Shown: positions 28,301 to 40,133 of the stretch, piece after piece
How positions within the stretch are numbered: the first letter of the stretch is position 1
Layout of the letters: every line of letters begins with the position of its first letter
Assembly: GCA_913774625.1 (NCBI GenBank)
Contig: CAJYHL010000016.1
Coordinates: 1 to 64,000, forward strand
Direction of reading: 5' to 3'
Length of the DNA: 64,000 nt
Source of the DNA: an uncultured Acidovorax sp.
GTDB taxonomy: Bacteria; Pseudomonadota; Gammaproteobacteria; Burkholderiales; Burkholderiaceae_C
Made by a program: the position numbers and the translations under genes
Notes under the pieces: generated by a model
What the model saw: only the letters and a program-made list of their open reading frames with translations
The model's database searches: none
Told to the model about the DNA's origin: nothing

Positions 28301-30175
28301 CTACATCTCGGTCTTCGATCCCATTTCCACCACCGCGTTGTTCGGCAGCTTCAGGAAGTCGGCTGCCGAACTGGCGCTGTGGTGCATCTGCGCGAAGAGC
28401 TTCTGCCGCCAGACGGCCATGGCGGCGCCCAGCGTGGGCACGACGGTCTCGCGCGCCAGGAAGTAGCTGGTGCGCATGGGGTCCAGCAGGCTGTCCAGTT
28501 CCCGGGCCTGCTGCAGGGCGCCGGGAATGTCCGGCTCGTCCATGAAGCCGAAGCAGATCCGCACGCTCCAGGCGCCCGCGATGAGCGGCTGCACCTCCAC
28601 CTGCTCCCGCAGCGGGATGTGGGGCACTTCGCCGGCCTGGACGTGGACGAACAGGTTGTGTTCATGCAGCACCTTGTTGTGCTTGAGGTTGTGCAGCATC
28701 GCGCCGGGCACCACGCCGGTCTGGGCCGTGAGGAAGACGGCGGTGCCGTCCACGCGGGTGGTCCCGGTGGCGAGGATGGATTGCAGGAAGGGCAGCAACT
28801 CGATCGCCTCGGCGTTCTGGCGCTGGCGCAGCAGGCCGCGGCCATCGTGCCAGGTGGACATCACCAGGTACAGCACGCCGGCCATGAGCAGGGGGAACCA
28901 GCCGCCTTCGGCGATCTTCAGCGAGTTGGAAGTGAAGAAGGCGAGATCCACGCAGAGGAAGGCGCCGGTGGCCGCGATGCACAGCGGCAGGGGCAGCTTC
29001 CAGCCGTGCCGGATGACGAAGAAGGTCAAGGTCGTGGTGATGACCATGACCAGGCTGACCGAGATGCCGTAGGCGGCAGCCAGGGCATTGGAGGTGCGGA
29101 AGGCGACGACGGCCAGCGCCACGCCGGCGAGCAGCGTCCAGTTCACCATGGGCACATAGATCTGCCCCGACTCGTTCTCCGAGGTGTGGCGCACCGACAG
29201 GCGCGGCAGGTAGCCCAGCTGGATGGTCTGCTTGGCTGCGGAGAACGCGCCCGAGATCAGTGCCTGCGAGGCGATGACGGTGGCGGCCGTGGCCAGCAGC
29301 ACCATCGGCAGCGTGGCCCAGCCCGGCATCATGAGGAAGAACGGATTGGCGGCGGCGGAGGGCGTGGTGAGCACCAGGGCCCCCTGGCCGAGATAGTTCA
29401 GCGTGAGGCAGGGCATGACCAGCAGGAACCACGCGAGCCGGATGGGGCGTGCGCCGAAGTGGCCCATGTCGGCGTAGAGCGCCTCCGCGCCGGTCACGCA
29501 CAGGAAGACCGCGCCCAGCGTGATGAAGGCGATGCCGTAGTGGTCCAGGCAGAACGCCAGCGCGTGATGGGGCAGCAGCGCGGCCAGCACCTCGGGGCGC
29601 GCCGCGATGTGGGGAATGCCTGCCAGCCCCAGGCAGGTGAACCACACCAGCATGGCGATGCCGAAAAAGCGACCGAGCCGCGCCGTGCCCCAGCGCTGGG
29701 CGAGAAAGAGCGCCAGCAGCACCACCAGCGAGATCGGCAGGATGTAGGGCGTGGCGCGGGTGGTGACGACCTCCAGCCCTTCGACCGCGGAAAGCACCGA
29801 GATCGCCGGCGTGATGACTCCGTCGCCGAAGAACAGCGCGACCCCGAAGACGCCGAGCGTCATGAGCGCCCGCTTCAGGCGGGGCTGGTCCTGCACCGCC
29901 TGCGTCGCCAGGGCCAGCAGCGCCATCAGGCCCCCTTCGCCGTGGTTGTCGGCCCGCATGATCAGGGCCACGTATTTGACCGAGACGATCACCGTCAGGG
30001 TCCAGAAGAACAGGGAGAGGATGCCGATCACGTTGGCCGGCGTGATCTCCAGGCGTCCGGAGGCGAACACCTCCTTGAAGGCATAGAGCGGCGAGGTGCC
30101 GATGTCTCCATAAACCACCCCGATCGCTGCGATGGTGAGTGCCGTGAGCGACGTGGGCGTCTTTGCGTCTGACAT
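28301..30175 (-). CDS. kup: Kup low-affinity potassium transporter
   Basis: A 624-residue KUP/HAK/KT potassium-proton symporter with about twelve transmembrane helices and a cytoplasmic C-terminal domain. Typical motifs are [40 protein letters not shown] and [23 protein letters not shown]. It gives constitutive uptake alongside the inducible Kdp system at 3-11 kb. Single gene. Confidence 0.97.
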   Translation of the reverse strand: MSDAKTPTSLTALTIAAIGVVYGDIGTSPLYAFKEVFASGRLEITPANVIGILSLFFWTLTVIVSVKYVALIMRADNHGEGGLMALLALATQAVQDQPRLKRALMTLGVFGVALFFGDGVITPAISVLSAVEGLEVVTTRATPYILPISLVVLLALFLAQRWGTARLGRFFGIAMLVWFTCLGLAGIPHIAARPEVLAALLPHHALAFCLDHYGIAFITLGAVFLCVTGAEALYADMGHFGARPIRLAWFLLVMPCLTLNYLGQGALVLTTPSAAANPFFLMMPGWATLPMVLLATAATVIASQALISGAFSAAKQTIQLGYLPRLSVRHTSENESGQIYVPMVNWTLLAGVALAVVAFRTSNALAAAYGISVSLVMVITTTLTFFVIRHGWKLPLPLCIAATGAFLCVDLAFFTSNSLKIAEGGWFPLLMAGVLYLVMSTWHDGRGLLRQRQNAEAIELLPFLQSILATGTTRVDGTAVFLTAQTGVVPGAMLHNLKHNKVLHEHNLFVHVQAGEVPHIPLREQVEVQPLIAGAWSVRICFGFMDEPDIPGALQQARELDSLLDPMRTSYFLARETVVPTLGAAMAVWRQKLFAQMHHSASSAADFLKLPNNAVVEMGSKTEM

Positions 30176-30305
30176 GGGAATGCGTCCAAGATATCCGAAA
30201 GCGCAAACTTGTTTGCGCGCAGGGCCGCATCAGAACACATTTCGATACGCCATGGCAGAGTCGCCGTGGCGCCGGCGCGCCACCGGTACTGGCGGGCTGG
30301 CGGGC

Positions 30306-31298
30306 TTATTCGAGCTTGGCGCCGGAGGCTTCGACGATGCCCTTCCACTTCGCATAGTCGGTCTTGAGCAGGTTGCCGAACTGCGCCACCGACATGGCCT
30401 CGGGCTCTGCGCCCTGGGCCTGGATGGCGGCCTTCACGTCGGGCTGGGCCAGCAGCTTGTTGACTTCGGCATGGATGCGGTTGACCACCCCGTCCGGCGT
30501 CCGGGCCGGCGCGAAGAGGCCGTACCAAGTGCTCACGTCGAAGCCCGCATAGCCCGATTCGGCCACCGTCGGCACATCGGGCAGGCTGGAGCTGCGCTTG
30601 GCCGAGGTGACGGCCAGCGGGCGCAGCTTGCCCGACTTGATCTGGCCCATGGCCGAGGGCACGGACGACACCAGCAGATCCACGTTGCCCGACAGCGCAT
30701 CCATCAGCGCCGGGCTGGAGCCCTTGTAAGGCACATGCACCAGCTTGACGCCTGCCGCCTTCTCGAACAGATCGCCCGCCAGGTGGATAGAGGTGCCGTT
30801 GCCCGGCGAGCCGTAGGTGATGCTGCCGGGCTTGGCCTTGGCCGCTGCGACCACGTCGGCCAGCGTCTTGAATCGCGAGCTGGCGCTGGTCGCGATCAGC
30901 ACCGGCGTATAGGCGACGTGTGCGATGGGCGTGAGATCGCGCGTAGGGTCCCAGGGCAGGTTCTTGTAGAGCCAGGGGCCGATGACCAGGTTGTCCTTCT
31001 GCCCCATCACGATCTCGTAGCCGTTCGGCGCGGCCTTCGCCGCTTCGGTGATGCCCAGCGTGCCGCCCGCGCCGGCACGGTTGTCGGCCACCACCGTCCA
31101 GTGGGCGGTTTCGCCCAGCTTGGTGGCCAGCAGCCGCGCCAGGATGTCCGTGCCACCGCCGGGCGGGAAGGGCACGATCATGCGGATGGGCTTGGCAGGA
31201 TAGTCGGCGGGCGCCGCGGCGCCTTGCGCGTGGGCGCCGCCCGAGGCGACCCATAAGGCCAGGGAGGCGAAGGACAGCAGCTTGCGGATCGAGGTCAT
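30306..31298 (-). CDS. Bug-family (tripartite tricarboxylate transporter-type) solute-binding protein
   Basis: A 330-residue periplasmic binding protein. The signal peptide is about 24 residues (MTSIRKLLSFASLALWVASG, ending AHA). The family signature YPAKPIRMIVPFPPGGGTDI opens the mature part, and SITYGSPGNGTSIHLAG and HVPYKGSSPALMD are also typical. I chose the ATG at 31298. No TctA/TctB membrane genes are nearby; such orphans are abundant in Comamonadaceae and Bordetella. The ligand is unknown. Confidence 0.92.
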   Translation of the reverse strand: MTSIRKLLSFASLALWVASGGAHAQGAAAPADYPAKPIRMIVPFPPGGGTDILARLLATKLGETAHWTVVADNRAGAGGTLGITEAAKAAPNGYEIVMGQKDNLVIGPWLYKNLPWDPTRDLTPIAHVAYTPVLIATSASSRFKTLADVVAAAKAKPGSITYGSPGNGTSIHLAGDLFEKAAGVKLVHVPYKGSSPALMDALSGNVDLLVSSVPSAMGQIKSGKLRPLAVTSAKRSSSLPDVPTVAESGYAGFDVSTWYGLFAPARTPDGVVNRIHAEVNKLLAQPDVKAAIQAQGAEPEAMSVAQFGNLLKTDYAKWKGIVEASGAKLE

Positions 31299-31604
31299 GG
31301 GCGAGGGTCTCCGTTGTTTGGCGGTTGAAGAGCAGCCAGGCGCCGATTGTGCCTGCAGCGCAGGAATCACGGTCGCAGGCAGCTATTGAAACGATAGCTG
31401 AACGAACCCTTTGGGGGCGTGGGTACGGGCAGGGCGTCGATCCACAAGTGGCCGCCAAGTCGGCCCACGCTGCTTCTCCGGTCCGAAATCGTCAGGGGCC
31501 GTGCGGCAGACCGCCTCCGAGCAGAGATGCGCCGCGCCCAGGGGATTTGTGCAGCGTTGCCTTAGCATCGTCCCACCCATCATGACAACGGATGACCTGA
31601 GCGC
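31299..31604. other. intergenic with one dispersed palindrome
   Basis: A 306 bp divergent spacer between the Bug protein and the formyltransferase. It contains AGCTAT-TGAAACG-ATAGCT at 31381-31399, a copy of the dispersed repeat. No gene seen. Confidence 0.5.
31381..31399. repeat. dispersed palindromic repeat copy
   Basis: AGCTATTGAAACGATAGCT, perfect 6 bp arms around a 7 nt loop; the same family as the copies at 16510, 33761, 44501 and 57419. Confidence 0.7.
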
Positions 31605-32429
31605 ATGAGAGTCTGCATAGCCGGCAAGAACAAGATCGCTGTCGAATCGCTTCGGTTCATCACGCAGCAATACCCTGAACATGAATTCCTGGCGATCGCC
31701 AATAGAACGGATTCAGGGGAGGATGGATTCCAGCCTTCCTTCAAGAAGGCCGCGAATCAACTGGGCATCGAATTGATCGGGCTCGAGAGGCTGCTGCAGT
31801 CCGGCGCCGACGTGTTCGTGTCGCTTGAATTCGACCGGATCATCAAGGCCGAGCACATCGAATGCTGCAGGTGCTACAACATCCATTTTTCATTGCTGCC
31901 CGCCTATCGCGGGGTATATACCTCCGCATGGCCCATTCTCCTGGGTGAATCCCACACCGGAGTGTCGTTGCACGAGATCGATGGCGGGATCGATACCGGG
32001 CCCGTGATAGACCAGTTCCGCTTCGAGATCTCGGCGGACGAGACGGCCGAGTCCCTCTACGAAAAATACCAGAGCCACGCATTCCTGCTGCTGAAGAAGA
32101 ACGCAGCGGCTTTGCTGGACGGTACGGCCGTGGGTGTGCCGCAAAGCGGGGGCGGAAGCTATTTCTCCAAGGAATCCATCGACTATTCGAACCTGGACAT
32201 CCATTGCGATATGGACGCAGTGGAGCTTTCCAGGCAATTGCGCGCGTTTTATTTTCCCGCCTTCCAGGTGCCCGTGCTCCATGGCTTCAGGGTGATGAGC
32301 CCTCGGGTCACGGACCATCGCAGCAGCCACCCTCCGGGCTTCGTCGTGGAAAAGAGCGATACCCGGATCTGCTTTGCCACGAGAACATTCGACGTGGTAT
32401 GCGATCTTTTCCCTGAGGTGGGTGGGTGA
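31605..32429 (+). CDS. formyltransferase-family protein (Fmt/sugar N-formyltransferase fold)
   Basis: A 274-residue protein with the formyl-THF transferase fold: the N-terminal Rossmann start MRVCIAGKNKIAVESL, the catalytic Asn-x-His in YNIHFSLLPAYRG and the catalytic Asp region LHEIDGGIDTGPVID. Closest in layout to methionyl-tRNA formyltransferase and to nucleotide-sugar N-formyltransferases such as those making formylated Qui4N or Fuc3N; it lacks a clear Fmt C-terminal OB domain. It is less GC-rich than its neighbours and stands alone, with no sugar-nucleotide genes nearby, which suggests transfer. The substrate is unknown. Confidence 0.8.
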   Translation: MRVCIAGKNKIAVESLRFITQQYPEHEFLAIANRTDSGEDGFQPSFKKAANQLGIELIGLERLLQSGADVFVSLEFDRIIKAEHIECCRCYNIHFSLLPAYRGVYTSAWPILLGESHTGVSLHEIDGGIDTGPVIDQFRFEISADETAESLYEKYQSHAFLLLKKNAAALLDGTAVGVPQSGGGSYFSKESIDYSNLDIHCDMDAVELSRQLRAFYFPAFQVPVLHGFRVMSPRVTDHRSSHPPGFVVEKSDTRICFATRTFDVVCDLFPEVGG

Positions 32430-32864
32430 GCAGTGCGCTGCGGCCAGGGACCGCGTCCATGAGCGCAAACGCCCATCGCTGAGACTGCTGGTGTTTGCTA
32501 GTGCTGCAAACGGGTGCAGCTTCCCGTCGATAGCCAGCCCCGTACATCGAGGTGCAGCCCGCACAGCATTCGATGCACAAATAGCCAGCGGGGCGTCCTT
32601 TGAATGGACGCCCCGCACATGCTTTTCTCCCTCCGCGAAACCTGTCACGAACCTGGAGCTTCTGCTGACGTCACCGTGCTTCTTTGGCACTTTGGTGGCC
32701 GTCGGCCCCTGCGTTCGCTGTCTTTTTAGTCGTAGTAGTTTCTGCAGACAGGACGTAATGTATCAAAAAAGCATGGATTGATTGTAAAAAAAGCAAGCTG
32801 ACTGTCTTTTTTCTCCCAGATTGTGGTGTTTATGGGAGCGTGGACCTCAGAAAGGGTAGCGTTC
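32430..32864. other. long intergenic region, no convincing gene
   Basis: A 435 bp stretch between converging genes. It holds a perfect hairpin at 32588-32616 and an AT-rich run around 32760-32815. An open frame at 32374-32781 overlaps the formyltransferase in another phase and reads as random composition. Confidence 0.5.
32588..32616. terminator. perfect 11 bp hairpin downstream of the formyltransferase
   Basis: GCGGGGCGTCC (32588-32598) pairs with GGACGCCCCGC (32606-32616) across a 7 nt loop. It is 159 bp after the formyltransferase stop and lacks a continuous T tract (ACATGCTTTTC follows), so it is a possible weak terminator. Confidence 0.5.
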
Positions 32865-33665
32865 TCAGCCTTCGCGTACGTCGGCCACGGGCGCCTGGCC
32901 GAAGTCGGGGCGGTCCAGCCAGGCCAGCACGCGGCGGGCGGCCTCTTCGGGCGAGGTCAGCATGCCCTGGCTCTTGAGCGCCGCGAAATTGCCCGCATCG
33001 GGGAAGCGCGCGGCATCGGCTCCGCGCAGCTGGGTCTGCATGTCGGTATCGATCACGCCCGGGGCCAGCGAGCACACGCGGGCGCCGTGGGGCCGGGCGG
33101 CCTCATCCAGCGCCAGGCAGCGGGTGAAGTGGTCCATGCCGGCCTTGGCCGCGCAGTAGGCCGATTGCGACGCCATGGGACGCCTGCCCAGGCCGGACGA
33201 AATATTGAGTACCTTGCGCGGCAGCTGCCAGCCGCTGGTGGCGCCCAGGAAGGCGCCGGTCAGCAGCATGGGGGCTTCCAGCCCTACGCGCAGTGCCTGG
33301 GAGAGTGCGGCGGGGTCGCTGTCTGCCAGCGGCGCGATGGGCGGAATGACGCCCGCGTTGTTGATGAGCGTGGCGCTGGCGAAGCCGCCGGGGTCCTGCC
33401 CCTCCAGCCATTGCCGCAGGCGCGCAGCGGCGGCGGGTGCGTCGCCCAGATCCTGCGTCCATTGCTCCAGCATGGCACCGGGCGGCGCCTGCAAGGTGAC
33501 GCTGGCGGTGCGGGCGATGCCGATCAGCACATGGCCGGGCCGCTGCAGCAACTGCTGCGCCATGGCCAGGCCCATGCCCCGGGAGGAGCCGGAGAGGATG
33601 ACAAGATGCCGGCGCGGCTGCGTATGCGCCGCGTCGGTCGATGGGAGGGCGTTGGAAGAAGACAT
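32865..33665 (-). CDS. short-chain dehydrogenase/reductase
   Basis: A 266-residue SDR. The cofactor motif is a variant, SGSSRGMG, in place of TGxxxGxG; NNAG and the catalytic Ser (ISSGLG), Tyr and Lys (YCAAK) are present. The SGSSRGMG form and length resemble sepiapterin-reductase-like SDRs. The substrate is unknown. It ends close to a 435 bp gene-free stretch. Confidence 0.88.
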   Translation of the reverse strand: MSSSNALPSTDAAHTQPRRHLVILSGSSRGMGLAMAQQLLQRPGHVLIGIARTASVTLQAPPGAMLEQWTQDLGDAPAAAARLRQWLEGQDPGGFASATLINNAGVIPPIAPLADSDPAALSQALRVGLEAPMLLTGAFLGATSGWQLPRKVLNISSGLGRRPMASQSAYCAAKAGMDHFTRCLALDEAARPHGARVCSLAPGVIDTDMQTQLRGADAARFPDAGNFAALKSQGMLTSPEEAARRVLAWLDRPDFGQAPVADVREG

Positions 33666-33760
33666 TCCGAGATGCTACCGGCTGCGCTCTGCCGGCCGGC
33701 AGGGCGCATGCATCGGCCGAGTGAGCAGTGGCTGTAGCCATTGCCTTCACTTGGCATGCA

Positions 33761-33776
33761 GCTATTCTTTCAATAG
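33761..33776. repeat. dispersed palindromic repeat copy
   Basis: GCTATT-CTTT-CAATAGC-type palindrome (GCTATTCTTTCAATAGC core) in the spacer upstream of the SDR gene. It shares the TGCAGCTAT lead-in with the copies near hutI and in gcvP. Confidence 0.65.
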
Positions 33777-33808
33777 CAAATGCCGAACGGCGAATGCCGG
33801 GACCGCGT

Positions 33809-34493
33809 TCAGAACGCCGGATCGGACCGGAACTCGCATGGTGCGCCATGCATGGGGTGCGCGAAGCCCATGGCGCAGGCATGCAGCAGCAGACGGTGCG
33901 CTGCGGCCAGTGCGCTGCCATCGGCATAGAGCGCGTCGCCCAGGATGGGGTGGCCGATGGCGGCCAGATGCACGCGAAGCTGGTGGGTGCGGCCGGTGAC
34001 GGGTTCCAGCTCGACGCGGCAGGTGCCGGCCGCCGCGTCCCGCTTCAGCACGCGCCAGCGCGTGAGGCTGGGCTTGCCCCGGACGGCATCGACGATGCGC
34101 AGCGGGCGCCGTTCCCAGTCGGCGGCGATGGGCAGGTCTATGGACTGCCAGCCGCCGTCTTCCCGCGTTGCCGGAGCTGCCGGCGCTACCGGCGGCATGC
34201 CCTGCACCACTGCCTGGTAGCGCTTGCGGACCTGGCGCTGTTCGAAGGCCAGGCTCAGGCGGCGCTGGGCTTCGGCATGGCGGGCCATCAGCACCAGGCC
34301 GGAGGTGGCCTGGTCCAGCCGGTGGACGATGAGTGCGCCGGGCCAGTGCCGCTGCGCGCGGGCGCTCAGGCAGTCCTGCTTGTCGGGGCCGCGGCCGGGC
34401 ACGCAGAGCAGGCCGGCGGGCTTTTCCAGCACCAGCAGATCGTCGTCCGCATGCAGGCAGGCGGGCTGCGGCGGCCAGTCCGCGGCCGCGCCG

Positions 34494-34507
<14 letters not shown>
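33809..34507 (-). CDS. RluA-family pseudouridine synthase
   Basis: A 232-residue pseudouridine synthase acting on rRNA or tRNA. The catalytic Asp lies in HRLDQATSGLVLMAR; LLVLEKPAGLLCVPGR and the C-terminal TGRTHQLRVHLAAIGHPILGD complete the family pattern. No S4 domain, so it is RluA/TruC-like. I chose the ATG at 34507, which overlaps the hybrid kinase gene by 14 bp; 34531 is an alternative. Confidence 0.9.
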
Positions 34508-36842
<2,335 letters not shown>

Positions 36843-36966
36843 GGAGGCTCGGCGGGCGAGGCAGGCAGCCCGGCATGGCTGCGGGCAAGCTGCCGAGTGT
36901 ACGTGGGACAGCGCTAGCAGGCCTCTATGGCAGAGGCCGCGCGCGCCCTGGGACATCAAACCAATG

Positions 36967-37377
36967 TCAACGCTTGACGGAAATCAGCTCGACTTCGAAA
37001 TTCAGCGTGGCATTGGGCGGAATCACATTGCCCGCACCGCGTGCGCCATAGGCGATGGCCGGCGGGCAGGTCAGCTTCGCCTTGCCACCCGGCTTCATGC
37101 GCTGCACGCCTTCGGTCCAGCAGGGAATCACGCGGTTCAGAGGGAATTCAGCGGGCTCGCCGCGCTTGTACGAGCTGTCGAATTCCTTGCCGTCGGGGAA
37201 GGTGCCCTTGTAATGCACCTTGACGGTGTCGGTGGCCTTGGGGGAGTCGCCGGTACCTTCCTTGACGGATTGGTAGATCAGGCCGGAGGAGGTGGTGACA
37301 GGGGCTGTTGCGGGTGTCTGCGCGATGGCGAGCGGGGCGAGGGCGAGGGAGGCAAGCAGGGCGATGAGGTGGCGCAT
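36967..37377 (-). CDS. FKBP-type peptidyl-prolyl cis-trans isomerase, exported
   Basis: A 136-residue protein: a signal peptide of 19 residues (MRHLIALLASLALAPLAIA) and one FKBP domain (VKVHYKGTFPDGKEFDSSY, VIPCWTEGVQRMKPGGKAKL, IPPNATLNFEVELISV). It should assist protein folding in the periplasm. The Tyr/Phe/Asp/Trp pocket residues are retained. Confidence 0.95.
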   Translation of the reverse strand: MRHLIALLASLALAPLAIAQTPATAPVTTSSGLIYQSVKEGTGDSPKATDTVKVHYKGTFPDGKEFDSSYKRGEPAEFPLNRVIPCWTEGVQRMKPGGKAKLTCPPAIAYGARGAGNVIPPNATLNFEVELISVKR

Positions 37378-37490
37378 TGAGGAAACTCCGGAACGGGGCA
37401 AAGGGCTGATGTTAGGGCTTGGCGCATGGGAGCTGCCGGAATGCTCCCGCCTAGAAATATGTGTATGTATAGAAGAAGGCGACGTGCCGC

Positions 37491-37907
37491 TTAAGGTCGA
37501 CTCAGGAATGCACTGAACCATGACATCACGAGAAAGCCAAGGACGCCTGAAGTCGCGACATAGCCCAAGGACGCGGCAAACCTTGCCCAGCCTGACCAAC
37601 CAGGCACGTTCCCGAGGGTATGCACGCCCGGTATGAAGATGAATGGCGCAAGGAGCAGGGCCAACGCCGTCGCCGGAGCATCGACAAAGAACACCATGAG
37701 GAGCGGTATCCATAGCGGAACGAGCAGCGCGAAAACCTGAAAGCAGCGGCCTTGTCGAGTGGTATGCGATAAACCCCAGCCATCCGCGCTGGCACTCAGG
37801 CTGGTGATAGCGGTGCGCCAGGTACCTGGAACGAAAGTCATGCCACAGTTCGGACAACGCTCGACGCCGGCCAGAAAATTTGCGCGGCAGTTGAAGCAGG
37901 TAGGCAT
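37491..37907 (-). CDS. zinc-ribbon membrane protein, intact copy
   Basis: A 138-residue protein. The N-terminus is a zinc ribbon (MPTCFNCRANFLAGVERCPN then CGMTF: two CxxC pairs). Two or three hydrophobic segments follow (about 58-105, including VFALLVPLWIPLLMVFFV and TALALLLAPFIFIPG, then a last one ending GFLVMSWF). A frameshifted second copy lies at 39623-40089. Function unknown; it may be a membrane-anchored zinc-binding protein. Confidence 0.75.
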   Translation of the reverse strand: MPTCFNCRANFLAGVERCPNCGMTFVPGTWRTAITSLSASADGWGLSHTTRQGRCFQVFALLVPLWIPLLMVFFVDAPATALALLLAPFIFIPGVHTLGNVPGWSGWARFAASLGYVATSGVLGFLVMSWFSAFLSRP

Positions 37908-38069
37908 TGCGTTCTAATGGGTGTGATAGTCAATGGGCGAAAAGCACAGCGCGTAAGCCATCCGGTTGATTCAATGGTTGGGTGTCGCATTCCGAATGAC
38001 TGCAGTGATTATTGCTCAGTCGATGGGCCAGGCATTCCGTCGCATTGGTGGCGACTATATGACTGACGT

Positions 38070-38528
38070 TCAATCCCGTTGGGGTTCGGATTCTGAAAAC
38101 AATGGGCCGCTTGTGCCTTCCAAGTACTTTGGATATTCATCGCTGATATCCAGTTCGCGACTCGCGTAGAACAAGTGGAATTGAGGACGAAATTCGGCTG
38201 GAAGTGAACCTCCCAAGGATCTTGCCAGAAGTGAAGTGCGAACGACGGTGAGGCCGAGTCGATTGGTGCCGAACATCGTCTCACCGCAAGCGCGGCAGAA
38301 GTATCGCTTCATCTGCTTTGTAGGGTGCTGATATTCGCCAATTTGATCTCTGCCTTTCACAACTTGCACGGCCTCGTTCTTCCAAGCGGTTGCGGCCAGC
38401 ACGGGCAGACCATAAAATTCTCGGCATGAGGCGCAATGGCAATAGGCGCAAGCTGCAGGACTACCGGATATCTGTAGTTCAACATCTCCGCAGTTGCAAT
38501 TCAGTAGGAGTTTGGTGTTCTGCTGCAT
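38070..38528 (-). CDS. GFA/CENP-V-family zinc-binding protein
   Basis: A 152-residue protein with the cysteine pattern of the glutathione-dependent formaldehyde-activating (GFA) family: CNCGDVEL, CAYCHCASCREFYG and FCRACGETMFG. These cysteines bind one or two zinc ions. The family rarely has proven activity, so a link to formaldehyde is not implied. It is AT-richer than the core genes and lies in the accessory region. Confidence 0.88.
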   Translation of the reverse strand: MQQNTKLLLNCNCGDVELQISGSPAACAYCHCASCREFYGLPVLAATAWKNEAVQVVKGRDQIGEYQHPTKQMKRYFCRACGETMFGTNRLGLTVVRTSLLARSLGGSLPAEFRPQFHLFYASRELDISDEYPKYLEGTSGPLFSESEPQRD

Positions 38529-38651
38529 GGAATGATTTTTTGTTTGCTAAGCCTACAACCCTTGGTGAGCAACGCCAGAGTGAGAAGAGCGACGGGTTTA
38601 TAAGCGTTGCTTGATTAACTTGGCCGGCTTAGAATCTATTGCTGATACGTT

Positions 38652-39056
38652 CTATCGATCCTGCCGTTCAATTTTTGCCCAGCGACGTCTTGCATGCCAG
38701 TAAGTCAGGTATAGGGCTAGCGGTACTGCTGATATGTAAAAGAAAAATAAGGGAAGAAAGATTACAGCTGATGCAGAGCCCGATAGCGTGCCTGTGGCGA
38801 GCCAAATAAAGTGGCAGGTTCGATTCTGCAGCCAACTGTACGTCATGGTAGCGAGGCATAACCAGGCAAGCAATGGCACGAGGAAGAAGTAAGAGCCCAT
38901 GCTTGAAGGTATGGCGCCCGCGCCCACAGTGGATCCAAACGGCGTCAGCGCTATAAGGAAGGAACTGAGCACCGCTATGCTGGAAAGACACCACGAAAGC
39001 AGAGCCCATGCAAAACGCTGGCCAGAAACTGGTTGGGTGGGGGCTTTGTCGTCCAT
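38652..39056 (-). CDS. four-helix membrane protein of unknown function
   Basis: A 134-residue protein with four hydrophobic segments (about 15-37, 45-72, 83-106 and 108-118) and a basic C-terminus (HARRRWAKIERQD). The size and layout resemble orphan immunity or accessory membrane proteins, but no partner is visible. AT-rich, likely acquired. Confidence 0.6.
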   Translation of the reverse strand: MDDKAPTQPVSGQRFAWALLSWCLSSIAVLSSFLIALTPFGSTVGAGAIPSSMGSYFFLVPLLAWLCLATMTYSWLQNRTCHFIWLATGTLSGSASAVIFLPLFFFYISAVPLALYLTYWHARRRWAKIERQDR

Positions 39057-39622
39057 TTTTCAGTGGGAGAGATGAGGTGGCGGTGCCAATGTGGCGCTGG
39101 CCAGCCATGGGATGCGGCCGTATAAGCATGGCTTTCGTACGGCCCATTCGGAGCGCTTGTTTGGAAAAATTTTTCTAAGTAGGCCCCGAGAGCGAATGGG
39201 GCAACTGCTGCCGGCAGCACGGCGGTAGATTCGATATACGGCAGCAAGAATCAAGCGATGACGAGGCTTGGTATCAAATACTTGAGAATGGGTTTTCCTT
39301 TGAATGCGTAAGTATATTGGTTGCGGCAATAAAAGCATGGCGCCAAAATGCGGCTTGGCGGAGGAGTCCTATGTCTCTGGAGCTCCACGGAAATTTCATG
39401 AAGGTGACCTGCAATCTTCTAATGGCTGCGTGGGGAATTGGCGCCGGATGCTATGGAACGCACATTGCAGTGGCGCTGTAAAAAGGATAGCGGTGGCAAT
39501 TGATGTAAAAGCGCTTGAGTCGGAAAAGACTGCAAGCTGGCACGCCTCAGGCTAGAATTTACTTGTCTTCTTCATGGCTAAATTCCTTCGGAATTTTGAG
39601 CCTCCTCAAAATTCGGGGCGAT
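39057..39622. other. intergenic, no convincing gene
   Basis: A 566 bp stretch in the accessory region. Short open frames occur on both strands (for example 39304-39555 and 39060-39338) but have no start signals or recognisable features. It ends at the 3' end of the frameshifted zinc-ribbon gene. Confidence 0.5.
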
Positions 39623-40089
39623 TCAGTACCCGGGAGGCTGTCCAACTGACTGAAGGGTTCGCCGGCAATATGCTCGCGACTGACGTAGGAAACCATTGAA
39701 CCACGACATCACGAGAAAGCCAAGGACGCCTGAAGTCGCGACATAGCCCAAGGACGCGGCAAAACTTGCCCAGCCTGACCAACCAGGCTCGTTCCCGATG
39801 GTGTGCACGCCAGGAATGAAGACGAACGGTGCAAGGAGCAGAGCCAACGCCGTCGCCGGAGCATCGACAAAGAACACAATGAGTAGCGGTACCCAGAGCG
39901 GCACGAGAAGCGCGACAACCTGAAACCAGCGGCCCTGCCGAGTGGTACGCGATAAACCCCAGCTTCTGCGCTGGCACTCAGGCCGGTGACAGCGGTGCGC
40001 CAGGTTCCGGGCACGAAAGTCATGTCACAGCTCGGACAACGCTCTACGCCAGCCAGAACATTGGCGCGGCAGTTGAAGCAGGTAGGCAT
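39623..40089 (-). pseudogene. zinc-ribbon membrane protein, frameshifted second copy
   Basis: A near-identical copy of the gene at 37491-37907. The first part reads MPTCFNCRANVLAGVERCPS up to SLSASAE-like sequence; then one base is missing near 39960 relative to the intact copy (AGCTTCTGCG here, AGCCATCCGCG there). The rest continues in another frame with PLWVPLLIVFFVDAP to the end. The C-terminus differs and is longer. No rescue start is obvious, so the gene is probably dead unless a programmed frameshift or sequence error is involved. Confidence 0.8.
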
Positions 40090-40133
40090 CGCTGCGTCGC
40101 AAGCTGGTGTATTCCCAGAGTCAGGCTGATCAA

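Noticed and set aside
32374-32781. 135-codon frame after the formyltransferase
   Set aside because: Overlaps the end of the formyltransferase in another phase, has no ribosome site and no recognisable sequence.
38070-38528. Formaldehyde detoxification role for the GFA-family protein
   Set aside because: The family name is historical; no glutathione-dependent formaldehyde dehydrogenase is nearby.
39304-39555. 83-codon plus-strand frame in the accessory region
   Set aside because: No ribosome site, no hydrophobic or family pattern; opposite to all neighbouring genes.
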